Part shown: one piece after another, positions 7,904-17,420 of the stretch | Numbering within the stretch: the stretch's first letter is position 1 | How the letters are laid out: the number at the start of each line of letters is the position of its first letter | From: Planomonospora sp. ID82291 | Lineage (GTDB): Bacteria > Actinomycetota > Actinomycetes > Streptosporangiales > Streptosporangiaceae | DNA: 64,000 bases | Assembly (NCBI RefSeq): GCF_015711645.1 | Contig: NZ_JABTEX010000002.1 | Location: 186,001 to 250,000 of the forward strand | Direction of reading: 5' to 3' | The notes under the pieces: model-generated | What the model was told of the DNA's origin: nothing | Database searches by the model: none | The model's input: only the letters and a program-made list of their open reading frames with translations | Made by a program: the position numbers and the translations under genes

Positions 7904-8481
7904 GGCTCCCGCTCGGTGCGGCGGTCCGGGGTGGAGGGCCCCGGGCCGGCCGTGGGGTGGTCCGGGGCGGGGGGTTCCGGTGCGGCGGTGGGGCGGCCCG
8001 GCGTGCGGAGTCCGCGCCCGGTGGTGGGGTGGTCCGGGGCGGGGGGTTCCGGTGCGGCGGTGGGGCGGCCCGGCGTGATCGAGGGGGTGCGGCGGTGGGA
8101 CCGGCCCTGCTGGTGCCCCTGCTGCTCCTGCTGGTCCTGACCGCGGTCGCGGCGGGCGGCCTGGTCAGCGCGCGGTTGGAGGTCGACGGCGCCGCCCGTC
8201 AGGCCGCCCGGGCCGCGGCGACCGCCCGGGACCCGGCCGGGGCGGCCTCGGCGGCGCGGTCCGCGGCCGAGGCGGCGCTCGCCTCGGGCCGCAGCGGGTG
8301 CGGCGGCCCGGCGGGCGGGGGACCGGACGTGGGCGTCGGCCTCTTCCGGCCGGGCGGCGCCGTCACCGTGACCGTCACCTGCCGGATACGGCTGGCGGAC
8401 GCGGCGATGGCGCACCTTCCGGGCGAGGTGGCCCTCACCTCGGCCTTCACCGCGCCGGTGCACTCCTGGAGGTCGCGGTGA
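7900..8481 (+). CDS. Second TadE/TadF-like pilin-class protein with Gly-rich leader
   Basis: 193 aa from GTG 7900, which overlaps the previous stop (GTGA). The first ~65 residues are an Arg/Gly-rich leader containing two copies of a 24-residue repeat. Then RDRGGAAVGPALLVPLLLLL resembles the cleavage region and helix of TadE-like pilins, followed by ARLEVDGAARQAARAAATA and a C-terminal strand region. The protein would be inserted by its single helix and processed by a prepilin peptidase, not seen here. The unusually long repetitive leader is atypical for the family. Confidence 0.65.
   Translation: MRLPLGAAVRGGGPRAGRGVVRGGGFRCGGGAARRAESAPGGGVVRGGGFRCGGGAARRDRGGAAVGPALLVPLLLLLVLTAVAAGGLVSARLEVDGAARQAARAAATARDPAGAASAARSAAEAALASGRSGCGGPAGGGPDVGVGLFRPGGAVTVTVTCRIRLADAAMAHLPGEVALTSAFTAPVHSWRSR
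7952..8077 (+). repeat. 54-bp direct repeat (72-bp period) inside the pilin-like gene
   Basis: Bases 7952-8005 and 8024-8077 are identical 54-mers beginning GTGGGGTGGTCCGGGGC. The period, 72 bp, is a multiple of three, so the frame is preserved. This looks like a recent in-frame duplication within the leader-coding part of the gene. Confidence 0.85.
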
Positions 8482-8867
8482 ACGGGTTCGCGGCGGGCGT
8501 CGTCGGAGCACTGCTCCTGCTGGCCGGGATCGTCGTGGACGGAGGGCTGGTGCTCGCGGCCCGGGTGCGGGCGGTCAACGAGGCGTACGAGGCCGCGCGG
8601 TCGGGGGCCCGGCAGCTCGACTTCGGCGCCTACCGCCGGGACGGGGAGGTGCGGCTCGACCCCGGCCGGGCCCGGACCGCCGCACTGGCCCACGTCGCGG
8701 CGGCCTCCGGCACCGCCGCGGTGGAGGTCTCCGGCGACACCGTGACGGTCGTCGTCCGGGTGGTCCAGCCGCCCCGGATCCTCGGCCTCGCCGGGATGGG
8801 CGCCTTCGAGGTCTCCGGCCGGGCGTCGGTGACGGCGCAGCGCGGAGTGACGGGGACGCCGCGATGA
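8478..8867 (+). CDS. TadG-like pilus assembly protein
   Basis: 129 aa, GTG start overlapping the previous stop. The N-terminus (NGFAAGVVGALLLLAGIVVD) gives one membrane helix followed by GGLVLAARVRAVNEAYEAAR, the pattern of the TadG/TadE-like N-terminal segment. The C-terminus is beta-rich (TVTVVVRVVQPPRIL). It lacks the von Willebrand domain of long TadG proteins, as is usual in actinomycetes. The stop overlaps the BTAD gene (ATGA), so it belongs to the same transcript. Confidence 0.65.
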   Translation: MNGFAAGVVGALLLLAGIVVDGGLVLAARVRAVNEAYEAARSGARQLDFGAYRRDGEVRLDPGRARTAALAHVAAASGTAAVEVSGDTVTVVVRVVQPPRILGLAGMGAFEVSGRASVTAQRGVTGTPR

Positions 8868-11818
8868 GGAAGGCCCCGGAGGCCGCCGATCGTCCGGGGG
8901 CGCGGGCGGCCGATCGCGCGGGCGCGGGGACGCGTGCGGCGGGGCGTCCGGGGACGCGCGCCCCCGCGTGGACGACCGTGCGGACGGGACTGCGGCGGGC
9001 GGGACGGGCGGCCGGGCGGGCGGTGCGCGTTCTCGGGGCGGTCGTGCTGCTCTCGGCGGTCGAGGCGGGTCTCCCGGTGGCGCTGGTCCGCCTGGGCGGT
9101 CCGCCGACCCTGCGGATCCCGCGGATCCCGCGGGAGGTCCCGTCCTGGGAGGAGGTCCGGCGGATGCTCTCGGGCCCGCTTCCGGACGACCTGCCGTACA
9201 CGCTCCTGACCGGTGGGCTCTGGCTGCTGTGGGCGGCGTTCACGGTCGCGCTGCTCACCGAGGCCGCCGTCGCGGCCCGGGGCGTGGAGATCCGCCTTCC
9301 GCTGCTCGGGCCGTTGAGGACCGTCGCGGAGAGGCTGCTCGGCGTGCTCGCCGCCGCGGCCCCTCCACCCGGTCCGCGGTCGGCCGGGCGGAGGAGGCCC
9401 TCGACCATCGTGGTGGCCGCCGCGGGCGAGGTGGCGGTGGCCGCGGGCGACTCGTGGCCGACGGCTCCGATGAGAAGGATCACGCTGGAGCAGGACGCGA
9501 CCGATCCGGGCGGCCTGCCACCGGCCTCCCGAGCCCGGACCGCGCAGGCGCGGGTCGCCCGGGACAGGCGGCCCTCGTTCCGGGAGGCCTCGCCGGCGGC
9601 GCATCCGGGAGTCCCGCCGGCCGCGCACCGGGAAGCCTCGCCGGTGGCGTGCCCGGAAGCCTCGCCGGTGGCGTGCCCGGAAGCCTCGCCGGTGGTACGG
9701 CCGGCGGTTCCGCTGGTTCCGGTCGCCGACGGTCGGCGGGACCCGGTCCACGTGTCGGAGTCCGTGCCGGTCCACGTGTCGGAGTCCGTGCCCTCAGGGG
9801 CGTCCGTCGTGGCGACCCCGTCGGGTGGAGCCGTCTCCCCGGCGTTCGCCGCCGGTATCAGCACCGCTTACGCCACCGTGCGCTTCCACCGTCACCGCCG
9901 CCGGAGGATCCCCCCGCCGGCCTCGATCGGACCGGAAACCGTGTCGGGGGCCGGAACCGGACCGGAGATCCGGACCGAGACCAGAGCCGGGACGGAGATC
10001 CGGACCGAGACCAGAGCCGGGACGGAGATCCGGACCGGGGCCGGGGCCGGGGCCGGAGTGGGAGCGGGGACCGGAGTCCGGGCGGGGACCGGGAGGGAGG
10101 GAGGGCCGGAGGAGGAGCCGGAGCCCGCTCCCGTCGTCGGCGCGTTGCGCCGGGCCCATCTGCGGACCTACGCGGACAGGGGGAAGGAGTCGCCGGCGGA
10201 CGCCGATCTGGTGCGGGAGGCGTTCTCCCTCGACGTGCCGGACCGGCTGCTCGCCGGTCACCGCGACGACCGGACCGGCGTCGAGGTCGAGCTCGCCGGA
10301 CTGAGCCTGGGACTCATGGGGCCGGGGGCGGTCCGGTCCGCCCGCGCGATCGTCCTGGACCTGCTGCGGCAGGCCGGGCGGTTCCGTGCCGAGGTCGTCG
10401 TCCGTACGGCGGACGCGCGGGAGCTGTTCGGGCCCGCCGGGAGCGGATGGGAGGCTTCGGCGGGAGCCGTACCGGGGCTGACGGTCGTCGAGTCGGCCGA
10501 CGCGGCGGTCGACCGGTTCACCGAGGCGCACTTCAGCAGGCGCCGGATGCTGATCGAACGCGGCGCCGCCGACGTCGCGGAGCTCCGGGAGCGTGATCCG
10601 GGCGAGGTGCTGCCCGCCGTCCTGCTCGTCGCGTCGGTGACCGAGGAGATCTTCGACTGGGACGTGGCCGCGCTGCTGGCCTCCTCCGCGCGGACCGGCA
10701 CCGGAGCGCTGCTGCTGGGCGACTGGCCGCCGGGGACCACCTGGGAGGTCGGGGCGGACGGCCGGATCGGCGAGGTGAGGGGAGCGCAGGCCGAAGGACT
10801 GCTCGGCGCACGGCTCTTCGGGCTCTCCGCCCGGGACGGGGGCGACTGCCTGCGCCTGCTCGCCGAGGCGGCCGCCGGCGACGGCGACGGCGACGGCGAC
10901 GGTGGCGGTGGCGGTGGCGACGACGGAGGCGGTGGCGGTGGCGACGACGGAGGGGGCGGTCGCGGTGACGGCGGGGGCGGAGAGGACGGCGGGGCGGACG
11001 TAGAGGGTGTTCTCGGGGGGTGCGGTGCCCGCGGACCCGGCCGGGAGCAGGCGGGCGTGGACGGGCTGCCCGTCTGGGAGGGACCGGAGCCCGTGCGCCT
11101 CTCGATCCTCGGACGGCCGGTCGTCCAGGCGAAGGGCCGTCCCGGGGCGGTGCCCGTGGACGGTCCCCGGCTGCTCCTGCTCGTCCTGCTCGCCCTCCAC
11201 CCGGAAGGGCTGCGGACGGAGGAGATCCGTACCGCGCTGTGGCCGGGGACGACGGTGGACGCATGCGTCCACGACACCCTGCGGAGCCTGCGCGACGCGC
11301 TGCGGGCCGCCACCGACGGAGCGGACCGGGGCCGCCGCGACTCCCCGTTCATCGTCGGGGACGGCGGGACCTACCGCATCGAGCCGGCCATGGTCGCGGT
11401 GGACCTGTGGGACTTCGAGGCCGTGGTCGGGGAGGCGCGCACGGCCGCCGACGACAGGTCGCGGATCGACGCCCTGGACTGCGCCGCCCGGCTCTGCCGG
11501 GGGACGCTGGCCGAAGGGCTCGCCGCCGGGTGGCTCGACGACCGGCGCAACGGGCAGCGGGAGGCCCAGGCCGGCGTGCTCGTCCGGCTCGCCGAACTCC
11601 GGGCGTCCGGAGACCCGCGGGGCGCACTCGACGTCCTGGAGCGGGCCGTCGCCCTGGACCCGGATCCGGAGGACCCCTGGCGCCGCCTCATCCGCCTCCA
11701 ACTGGAGCTCGGGCACCGGGACCGGGCGGCTGAGACGGCGGTGCTGCTGCGCAGGCGCCTGTGCGCGATGGGCGTACGGCCGACCCGTGAGACGGAGCGT
11801 CTCCTGTCGGAGCTGTGA
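8864..11818 (+). CDS. Membrane-anchored BTAD-domain regulator at the end of the tad operon
   Basis: 984 aa. Two N-terminal membrane helices (about 55-75 and 110-135) precede a long low-complexity region (about 185-430) with several short repeats (CPEASPVA, HVSESVP, GTEIRTETRA). A folded central domain (about 440-660) is followed by a Gly/Asp tract (about 670-720). The C-terminus (about 745-980) is a SARP-like winged helix plus BTAD tetratricopeptide domain (RTEEIRTALWPGTTVD, RGTLAEGLAAGWLDD). Proteins of this build end many actinomycete tad loci. They may couple envelope state to transcription, but that is inference. ATG overlaps the TadG stop. Confidence 0.7.
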   Translation: MRKAPEAADRPGARAADRAGAGTRAAGRPGTRAPAWTTVRTGLRRAGRAAGRAVRVLGAVVLLSAVEAGLPVALVRLGGPPTLRIPRIPREVPSWEEVRRMLSGPLPDDLPYTLLTGGLWLLWAAFTVALLTEAAVAARGVEIRLPLLGPLRTVAERLLGVLAAAAPPPGPRSAGRRRPSTIVVAAAGEVAVAAGDSWPTAPMRRITLEQDATDPGGLPPASRARTAQARVARDRRPSFREASPAAHPGVPPAAHREASPVACPEASPVACPEASPVVRPAVPLVPVADGRRDPVHVSESVPVHVSESVPSGASVVATPSGGAVSPAFAAGISTAYATVRFHRHRRRRIPPPASIGPETVSGAGTGPEIRTETRAGTEIRTETRAGTEIRTGAGAGAGVGAGTGVRAGTGREGGPEEEPEPAPVVGALRRAHLRTYADRGKESPADADLVREAFSLDVPDRLLAGHRDDRTGVEVELAGLSLGLMGPGAVRSARAIVLDLLRQAGRFRAEVVVRTADARELFGPAGSGWEASAGAVPGLTVVESADAAVDRFTEAHFSRRRMLIERGAADVAELRERDPGEVLPAVLLVASVTEEIFDWDVAALLASSARTGTGALLLGDWPPGTTWEVGADGRIGEVRGAQAEGLLGARLFGLSARDGGDCLRLLAEAAAGDGDGDGDGGGGGGDDGGGGGGDDGGGGRGDGGGGEDGGADVEGVLGGCGARGPGREQAGVDGLPVWEGPEPVRLSILGRPVVQAKGRPGAVPVDGPRLLLLVLLALHPEGLRTEEIRTALWPGTTVDACVHDTLRSLRDALRAATDGADRGRRDSPFIVGDGGTYRIEPAMVAVDLWDFEAVVGEARTAADDRSRIDALDCAARLCRGTLAEGLAAGWLDDRRNGQREAQAGVLVRLAELRASGDPRGALDVLERAVALDPDPEDPWRRLIRLQLELGHRDRAAETAVLLRRRLCAMGVRPTRETERLLSEL

Positions 11819-11997
11819 GACGGAGCGCCCCCTGCTGGAGCCGTGAGCCGGAGCGCCTCCTGTCCGAGCCGTGAGCGGCGGGAAGGAGACGGATGCTCAT
11901 CTCCCCGGCACCGGCGAGTTGCCCGCCCATCAACCGGTTGTCATGTCCATCCGTCAAGTTCAGGTCGCAGGACGCCTCTCCCGACCCGAGGAGACCC

Positions 11998-12843
11998 ATG
12001 TTCCGACGACCCGTCCTCATCCTCACGACCGCGGCGGCGGTGCTCGCGGCGGTCGTCCCCGCCGCGAACGTCCCCGCCGCCGCCGCCGCGCCGCCGGCGG
12101 TCGTCGGCGTCGCCCACCGCGGCGCCTCCGCGTACGCCCCGGAGAACACCGTCGCCGCCTTCGAGCTGGCGCATGAGCAGCACGCCGACATGTTCGAGCT
12201 CGACGTGCAGGAGACGAAGGACCACGCGCTGGTCCTGATGCACGATACGACGCTGGCCCGCACCACCGACGTCGAAAGGGTCTTCCCGGGCCGGGCGCCC
12301 TGGCGGGTCGGCGACTTCACGCTCGAGGAGATCCGGAGGCTGGACGCCGGCGCGTGGTTCGCCCCGCGCTACGGGGGCGAACCGGTGCCCACGCTCGGCG
12401 AGGCGCTACGCGCGATGGACGGGGCCGGGATGGGCCTGCTGCTGGAGGTCAAGGCGCCGGGGCTCTACCCGGGCATCGAGGCCCGCATCGTCCGCGAGCT
12501 GCGGCGCAACCCCGCCTGGCTGCGTCCCGGCAGGCTCGTCGTGCAGTCGTTCGACTGGAATTCGATGCGCAGGTTCCACCGGGCCGCTCCCGAGGTCCCG
12601 GTCGGGCTGCTCGGCACCCCGGCGGTCGCGCGGCTCCCGGAACTGGCGGAGTTCGCCGACCAGGTCAACCCGCCCCATGCGGACCTGACACCGGAGTACG
12701 TCCGGCGCGTCCACGCCCACCGGATGGAGGTCTTCACCTGGACGGTGGACGACCCGGCGACCATGCGCCGCATGGTCGCCCACGGGGTGGACGGCATCAT
12801 CACCAACAGGCCCGACGTGCTGAACGACCTCGTCGGGGGCTGA
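11998..12843 (+). CDS. Secreted glycerophosphodiester phosphodiesterase
   Basis: 281 aa. ATG 11998 has GAGGAG seven bases upstream. A signal peptide (1-29, ending in an Ala-rich cleavage region) precedes a GDPD TIM barrel. The catalytic motifs [18 protein letters not shown] and LMHD are all present, as is the C-terminal [12 protein letters not shown] block. The enzyme releases glycerol 3-phosphate from glycerophosphodiesters outside the membrane, supplying phosphate and glycerol. It is monocistronic, with 178 bases of upstream region containing a CAACCGGTTG palindrome at 11931-11940. Confidence 0.88.
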   Translation: MFRRPVLILTTAAAVLAAVVPAANVPAAAAAPPAVVGVAHRGASAYAPENTVAAFELAHEQHADMFELDVQETKDHALVLMHDTTLARTTDVERVFPGRAPWRVGDFTLEEIRRLDAGAWFAPRYGGEPVPTLGEALRAMDGAGMGLLLEVKAPGLYPGIEARIVRELRRNPAWLRPGRLVVQSFDWNSMRRFHRAAPEVPVGLLGTPAVARLPELAEFADQVNPPHADLTPEYVRRVHAHRMEVFTWTVDDPATMRRMVAHGVDGIITNRPDVLNDLVGG

Positions 12844-12910
12844 CCGGGGGCTGACCGGGGGCGGTCGTCCGTACACTGATCCTCCCCTTCCGCGGCAGAG
12901 GAGCGTGCCG

Positions 12911-13597
12911 ATGACCCGGCCCCGTGTTCTCGTCGTCGACGACGACCCGGCGATCCTGCGCTCCCTGGGGCGGGGCCTGCGGCTGGCGGGCTTCGCCGTG
13001 GAGACCGCCGGGTCCGGGGGGCGGGCGCTGGAGCTGACCGGTGGCTTCTCACCCGACGCCATCGTGCTGGACGTCTGCATGCCCGGACTGTCGGGGATCG
13101 AGGTGTGCGACCGGCTGCGGGCCCGCGGCGGGGACGTGCCGGTGCTGATGCTCTCGGCCATGGACGAGGTCGCCGACCGGGTGGCGGGGCTGGCCGCGGG
13201 GGCCGACGACTACGTCGTCAAGCCGTTCGCGCTGGAGGAACTGGTGCTGCGGGTCCGGGCCCTGCTGCGCCGGGCCGGGCGCGCGCCGGGCGCGGTGGTG
13301 CGGGTGGGCCCGCTGGAGATGGACCCGGCCGCGCGCCGGGTCACCGTGGAGGGCGGGGAGGTCGAGCTGACCCGCAGGGAGTTCGACCTGCTGGAGGTGC
13401 TGGCGTGCAACGCGGGCATCGTGCTCTCCCGGGACGTCCTGCTCGAACGGGTCTGGGGATACGACTTCGAGGTGACCGGCAACGCCGTGGACACCTTCGT
13501 CGGCTACCTGCGGCGCAAGCTGGAGGCCGGAGGCCGTCCGCGCATGGTGCACACGGTGCGCGGGGTCGGGTTCGTGCTGCGGGAGCCGCGGCCGTGA
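12911..13597 (+). CDS. OmpR/PhoB-family response regulator
   Basis: 228 aa. ATG 12911 has AGAGGAG seven bases upstream; the GTG at 12905 is too close to it. The receiver domain shows the acidic triad (D10-D12), phospho-acceptor D54 in IVLDVCMPG, and the conserved Lys in VVKPF. The C-terminal winged helix contains [17 protein letters not shown] and the [20 protein letters not shown] block. It resembles MprA/TcrX/CseB-type actinobacterial regulators and forms an operon with the kinase gene that follows. The regulon is unknown. Confidence 0.92.
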   Translation: MTRPRVLVVDDDPAILRSLGRGLRLAGFAVETAGSGGRALELTGGFSPDAIVLDVCMPGLSGIEVCDRLRARGGDVPVLMLSAMDEVADRVAGLAAGADDYVVKPFALEELVLRVRALLRRAGRAPGAVVRVGPLEMDPAARRVTVEGGEVELTRREFDLLEVLACNAGIVLSRDVLLERVWGYDFEVTGNAVDTFVGYLRRKLEAGGRPRMVHTVRGVGFVLREPRP

Positions 13598-13689
13598 GGC
13601 TCCCGCCCGGCGCCGCCCGTGAGGCTTCCCGGCCGGTCGCCCTGCCCGCCGCCCGTGACACGTGCCGCCGGACGCCCGGTGCGGCGCGG

Positions 13690-15246
13690 ATGAGGATCTC
13701 CACCCGGTTCGCCGCCTGCTTCGCCGTACTGGTCCCGCTGCTGGTGCTGCTGGCCGGGCTGCTCGTACTGAACCTCGTCTCGCGCGACCTGCACGCCGAG
13801 CGGGACCGGCAGCTCTCGGCGCGGCTGAGCGCCCTGAAACCGGTGGCCGCCGCGTACGTCTGGCGGGTGCGCTCGCTGCCCGGCATCCCGCCGGCCTTCC
13901 TGGAGCACCGGATGGCCACGACGGCCGCGGGGACCGGGAGCACGGGCGGGGCGTACCTCGCCGTCACCGGGTCCGAACCGCTCGCCGTCGGGAACGTGCC
14001 CGCCGTGCCGCCCGCCGCGCTGCCCGCGGGGGGTACGGCGCGGCCGGCCGGCTTCTCCGGAGGAGGGCGGGAGTGGCGGTTCATGGCGGCCGACCTCGGG
14101 CTCCGGGAGGGAAGCGCCCGCCTGTGGGTGTTCGACCCGGAGGAGCGCCTGGCCGGGCAGATCAGGCTGCTCGCTCGGAGGGTGGTGGCGGCGACGCTGG
14201 TCGCAGCGGGGGCGGGGGCCGCGGGGGGGCTCGCCCTCGGCCGGTTCGCGGTGCGGCCGCTGGCGGTCCTGCGGCGGCAGGCGCGCACGATCGGCGCGCC
14301 GTCCCGTACGGGGGTCCGGCTGACGACCGGTTCCGGGGTCGCCGAGGTCGATGAGCTGGCGGGCCTGTTCAACACGCTGCTGGACCGGCGGGACGCCGCG
14401 GTGGTCCGCACCGGGGAGGCGCTGGAGAGCGCCCGGGCCTTCGCGGTCACGGCCGCGCACGAGCTGCGCACCCCGCTGACCAGCATGGGGACAAATCTGG
14501 ACCTGCTCGGCCACCCGGAGCTGGACGAGCAGGAGCAGGCCGAGGTCATCGCTGATCTGAGGGCCGAGCACGCCCGGATGCAGCGGACGATCACGATGCT
14601 GCGCCGGCTGTCGCTGGGGGAGCTGCTCGACCCCGAGACCTTCACCGGCACCGACCTGGCCGGGATCGTCGCCGACGCGGTGGAGGAGGCCCGGAGGCGC
14701 CATCCGCACGCCGAGATCGCCTGCCTGCCGGCCCCGGCGGCGGGATCGGCGGAGCCGGTGGTGCACGGGTGGGCGGAAGGGCTCCGGACGATGGTGGACA
14801 ACCTTCTCGACAACGCGGCGGTCCACGGCGCGGACGAGCACGGCCGGGCCGCCGTCGTGGTCACCATCGGGCTCGTCCCGGACGAAGGGGCCGCCGGAGA
14901 GGCCGAAGCGGCCGGGACCACCGGATCGGCCAGAGCGGCAGGGACCATCCGATCGGCAGGAGGCGTTGGGACCGTCGTCCTCACGGTTCAGGACAGTGGA
15001 CCCGGGATCCCGTCCGCCGACCGGGAGGCGGTCTTCACCCGGTTCCACCGCCGGGCCGGGAGTCCCGGTTCCGGCCTCGGGCTCACGCTGGTCCGCCAGC
15101 AGGTGGCGCTGCACGGCGGCACCGTGACCGTGACCGCCCCGGAGGAGGGCCGCGGAACACGGATCGAGGTACGGCTTCCCGCGGCAGGCCGGTCGGCGCC
15201 GCGTCCGGCGGCCCGTTCCTGGCTGGAACGCCCGCCCTCGATCTGA
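13690..15246 (+). CDS. Sensor histidine kinase partner of the upstream regulator
   Basis: 518 aa from ATG 13690. A GTG at 13594 overlapping the regulator stop, with GGGAG upstream, is an alternative that adds 32 residues. Two membrane helices (about 8-30 and 160-185) flank a ~125-residue extracytoplasmic sensor. HAMP follows, then HisKA with H257 in TAAHELRTPLTS. The HATPase domain shows the N box (DNLLDNAAVHG), DSGPGIP and GSGLGLTLV. A Gly/Ala insert of about 30 residues sits within the ATPase domain. Stimulus unknown. Confidence 0.9.
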   Translation: MRISTRFAACFAVLVPLLVLLAGLLVLNLVSRDLHAERDRQLSARLSALKPVAAAYVWRVRSLPGIPPAFLEHRMATTAAGTGSTGGAYLAVTGSEPLAVGNVPAVPPAALPAGGTARPAGFSGGGREWRFMAADLGLREGSARLWVFDPEERLAGQIRLLARRVVAATLVAAGAGAAGGLALGRFAVRPLAVLRRQARTIGAPSRTGVRLTTGSGVAEVDELAGLFNTLLDRRDAAVVRTGEALESARAFAVTAAHELRTPLTSMGTNLDLLGHPELDEQEQAEVIADLRAEHARMQRTITMLRRLSLGELLDPETFTGTDLAGIVADAVEEARRRHPHAEIACLPAPAAGSAEPVVHGWAEGLRTMVDNLLDNAAVHGADEHGRAAVVVTIGLVPDEGAAGEAEAAGTTGSARAAGTIRSAGGVGTVVLTVQDSGPGIPSADREAVFTRFHRRAGSPGSGLGLTLVRQQVALHGGTVTVTAPEEGRGTRIEVRLPAAGRSAPRPAARSWLERPPSI

Positions 15247-15448
15247 TCCTCAGCGTCCTCGGGACCCGTGACCCCGGGATCCGTGACCCCGTGACCTGGG
15301 ACTCGGGATCCGTGATCCCGGAAATCCAGGGTCTGGGAACCGCGGTCCCGGAATGCCAGAGAACTGCCAGAGAAGGCCGTCATCATGCCTGCCGTACCAC
15401 CGGAAAGTTCTCAGAATGGTTTGTCACTTCGTTCTCTTTGGAGCACCG

Positions 15449-16606
15449 ATGCCCTCAAGAGTCCCGGCCTCGAGATTCCTGCCCGTGAGATTCGTGGCCG
15501 CAGGGCTTCTCGCCGTCGTGACCGCGGGGGTGCCGGCCGCCGGCGCGGCGGTCCCCGCGCAGGCGGCGGCCTCACCCCGGTCCGCCGCGGCGGCCGCCCC
15601 CGAGCCCATGCCCGCCGGCCTCCTGCGCCCGTCGGCCCACCCGGTCCGGCTGCGCAGCGATCCCCGGCCGTTGTCCGTCACCTACACCGCCGGGGGGAAG
15701 GAGCGCACGCTCGACGAGTTCCTCGAACGCACCCGGACCAACGGCTTCGTGGTGCTGGACGGGCAGCGGATCGTGTACGAGCGGTACCGCGACGCCACCT
15801 CCGCCACCCGGTTCCAGTCATGGTCCGTGGCGAAGTCCTTCACCTCCGCGGCCGTCGGCGTCGCCCTGCACGAAGGGATCATCCGATCGATCGACGACCC
15901 GGTCACCCGATACGTTCCCGAGCTCAAGGGCTCCGGCTACGACGGGGCCTCCCTCCTGAACCTGCTGCGGATGTCCTCGGGCATCGAGTGGGATGAACGC
16001 TCCGACGTGGTGAGACTGCACCGGGCCGCGAGCCGGGGACTGCCGCTCACGGAGCTGGCGGCGCGGCGGGTCCGGGGCTGGGAACCCGGCAGCCGGTTCG
16101 AGTACACCAGCCTGAACTCCTTCGTCCTCGCCGAGGCGGTGAGCCGGGCCGCGCGCATGCCGTACCACCGCTACGTGGAGAAGAAGATCTGGAAGCCCGC
16201 CGGCATGGCGGACACGGCCCGCGTCGACGAGAGCGCCGGGGACGCTCTCGGCTACTGCTGCTACCACGCGACCGCCCGCGACTACGCCCGCTTCGGCCTG
16301 CTCTACCTCCGCGACGGCAGGGTGCGGGGGCGCCAGGTGGTGCCGCGTTCGTGGGTTGAGGCGTCGACCCGGCCCTCCGCCTCCTTCAACCCCACGTACG
16401 GCCTGCACTGGTGGCTGGGCGACGGGGACGAGGGCGACTTCATGGCCGCCGGGTTCGGCGGGCAGTACGTCTACGTCTCGCCGAGGCACGGGGTCGTCAT
16501 CGTCAAGTCGACCCGGTCCACCGCCCCCCACGACCGCGCCGAGGCGCTCGCCGCCTTCCGCGCGGTGGCCGCGGAGGTGGCGAGAACCCGCGGGCGGGCG
16601 CGGTGA
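15449..16606 (+). CDS. Secreted serine hydrolase (beta-lactamase/DD-peptidase fold)
   Basis: 385 aa. ATG 15449 is preceded by GGAG. Signal peptide about 1-40, with an Ala-rich spacer. The serine beta-lactamase fold shows the SxxK motif S126-V-A-K129, a YTSLNS segment in the YxN position, and a late GGQYVYVSPRHGVVIV segment where the KTG-like strand is expected. This places it with class C-like esterase/DD-peptidase proteins (COG1680). It could act on esters, peptides or the cell wall; the substrate cannot be deduced. The 200-base upstream region contains short GGGATCCGTGA direct repeats. Confidence 0.82.
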   Translation: MPSRVPASRFLPVRFVAAGLLAVVTAGVPAAGAAVPAQAAASPRSAAAAAPEPMPAGLLRPSAHPVRLRSDPRPLSVTYTAGGKERTLDEFLERTRTNGFVVLDGQRIVYERYRDATSATRFQSWSVAKSFTSAAVGVALHEGIIRSIDDPVTRYVPELKGSGYDGASLLNLLRMSSGIEWDERSDVVRLHRAASRGLPLTELAARRVRGWEPGSRFEYTSLNSFVLAEAVSRAARMPYHRYVEKKIWKPAGMADTARVDESAGDALGYCCYHATARDYARFGLLYLRDGRVRGRQVVPRSWVEASTRPSASFNPTYGLHWWLGDGDEGDFMAAGFGGQYVYVSPRHGVVIVKSTRSTAPHDRAEALAAFRAVAAEVARTRGRAR

Positions 16607-16860
16607 GGCGGCGGTCGCGGGCCGGGCGGCGGAGCGGCGGGCCGGCCCCGTCCACCCGTCCCTTGGCCCGATCGTTCCATGCGGATTTGGCCCTTACATC
16701 CGGCCGGTGCCGTTCCTAGGGTGCTCATCGCGGGCTCCGCCGGCGCTCATCCGGGTCCTTCCGGGGAAACCGGGCGGCGTCCGCCGCGGCCCCGGCGTCC
16801 TTCGCGCGCCGGAGCGTGACGAGACGGGAAAGCCGGATTCCGAACCGGGGGTGTGCGCCT

Positions 16861-17351
16861 GTGAGCCGACGCGGCTGGGTCCTGTTCGCCGTGATGAGCG
16901 TCGTCTGGGGGATCCCGTACCTGCTGATCAAGGTGGCGGTGGACGAGGTGTCCGTCCCCGTGCTGGTGTTCGCGCGGACCGCGGTGGGCGCCGCCGTCCT
17001 GCTGCCGGCGGCGCTGTACGGAGGGCGGTCGCGCGGGATCCTCCGGCACCGGCGCCCGCTGGCGGCCTTCGCGACGATCGAGATCATCGTGCCGGGGTGG
17101 CTGCTGTCGGACGCCACCTGACCAGCTCGATGACCGGCCTGCTCATCGCTGCCTCGCCCATCGTCGCGGTGATCCTGGAACGGCTGACGGGAGGCGCCGA
17201 ACGGCTCGGCCCCCTCAGGTGGACGGGCCTGGCCGCGGGGTTCGCCGGGGTGGTCGTGCTGGCCGCGCTCGCCGGGCTGGCCGTCGTCTGCACCGCGTTG
17301 GCGTTCATCGTGTTCTTCGCGCTCATCCGGGAGGCTGGACGGTCCCGGTAG
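16861..17351 (+). pseudogene. EamA/DMT-family transporter pseudogene
   Basis: The first part (GTG 16861, about 85 residues, two-plus membrane helices, GWVLFAVMSVVWGIPYLLIK) is a normal EamA N-terminus. At about 17115 the frame breaks in the codons for DAT and resumes in another phase at LTSSMTGLLIAASPIVAVIL, the expected next helix. After GFAGVVVLA the sequence jumps directly to ALAGLAVVCTALAFIVFFAL, skipping several helices. It then stops early at 17351, lacking the last two helices. One frameshift, one internal deletion and one truncation make it non-functional. Confidence 0.8.
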
Positions 17352-17420
17352 GAGGCGGCCGGGACCGCCGGGCGGAAGCAGAGGTCTGCAGAGAGCCTCC
17401 AGGGGGCCGGCACCGGACCG

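Noticed and set aside
11920-11970. PHO-box-like sequence before the glycerophosphodiesterase gene
   Set aside because: TCATGTCCATCCGTCAAGTTC is only loosely similar to the 11-base PhoP repeats; the palindrome CAACCGGTTG is clearer but short. Not enough to call.
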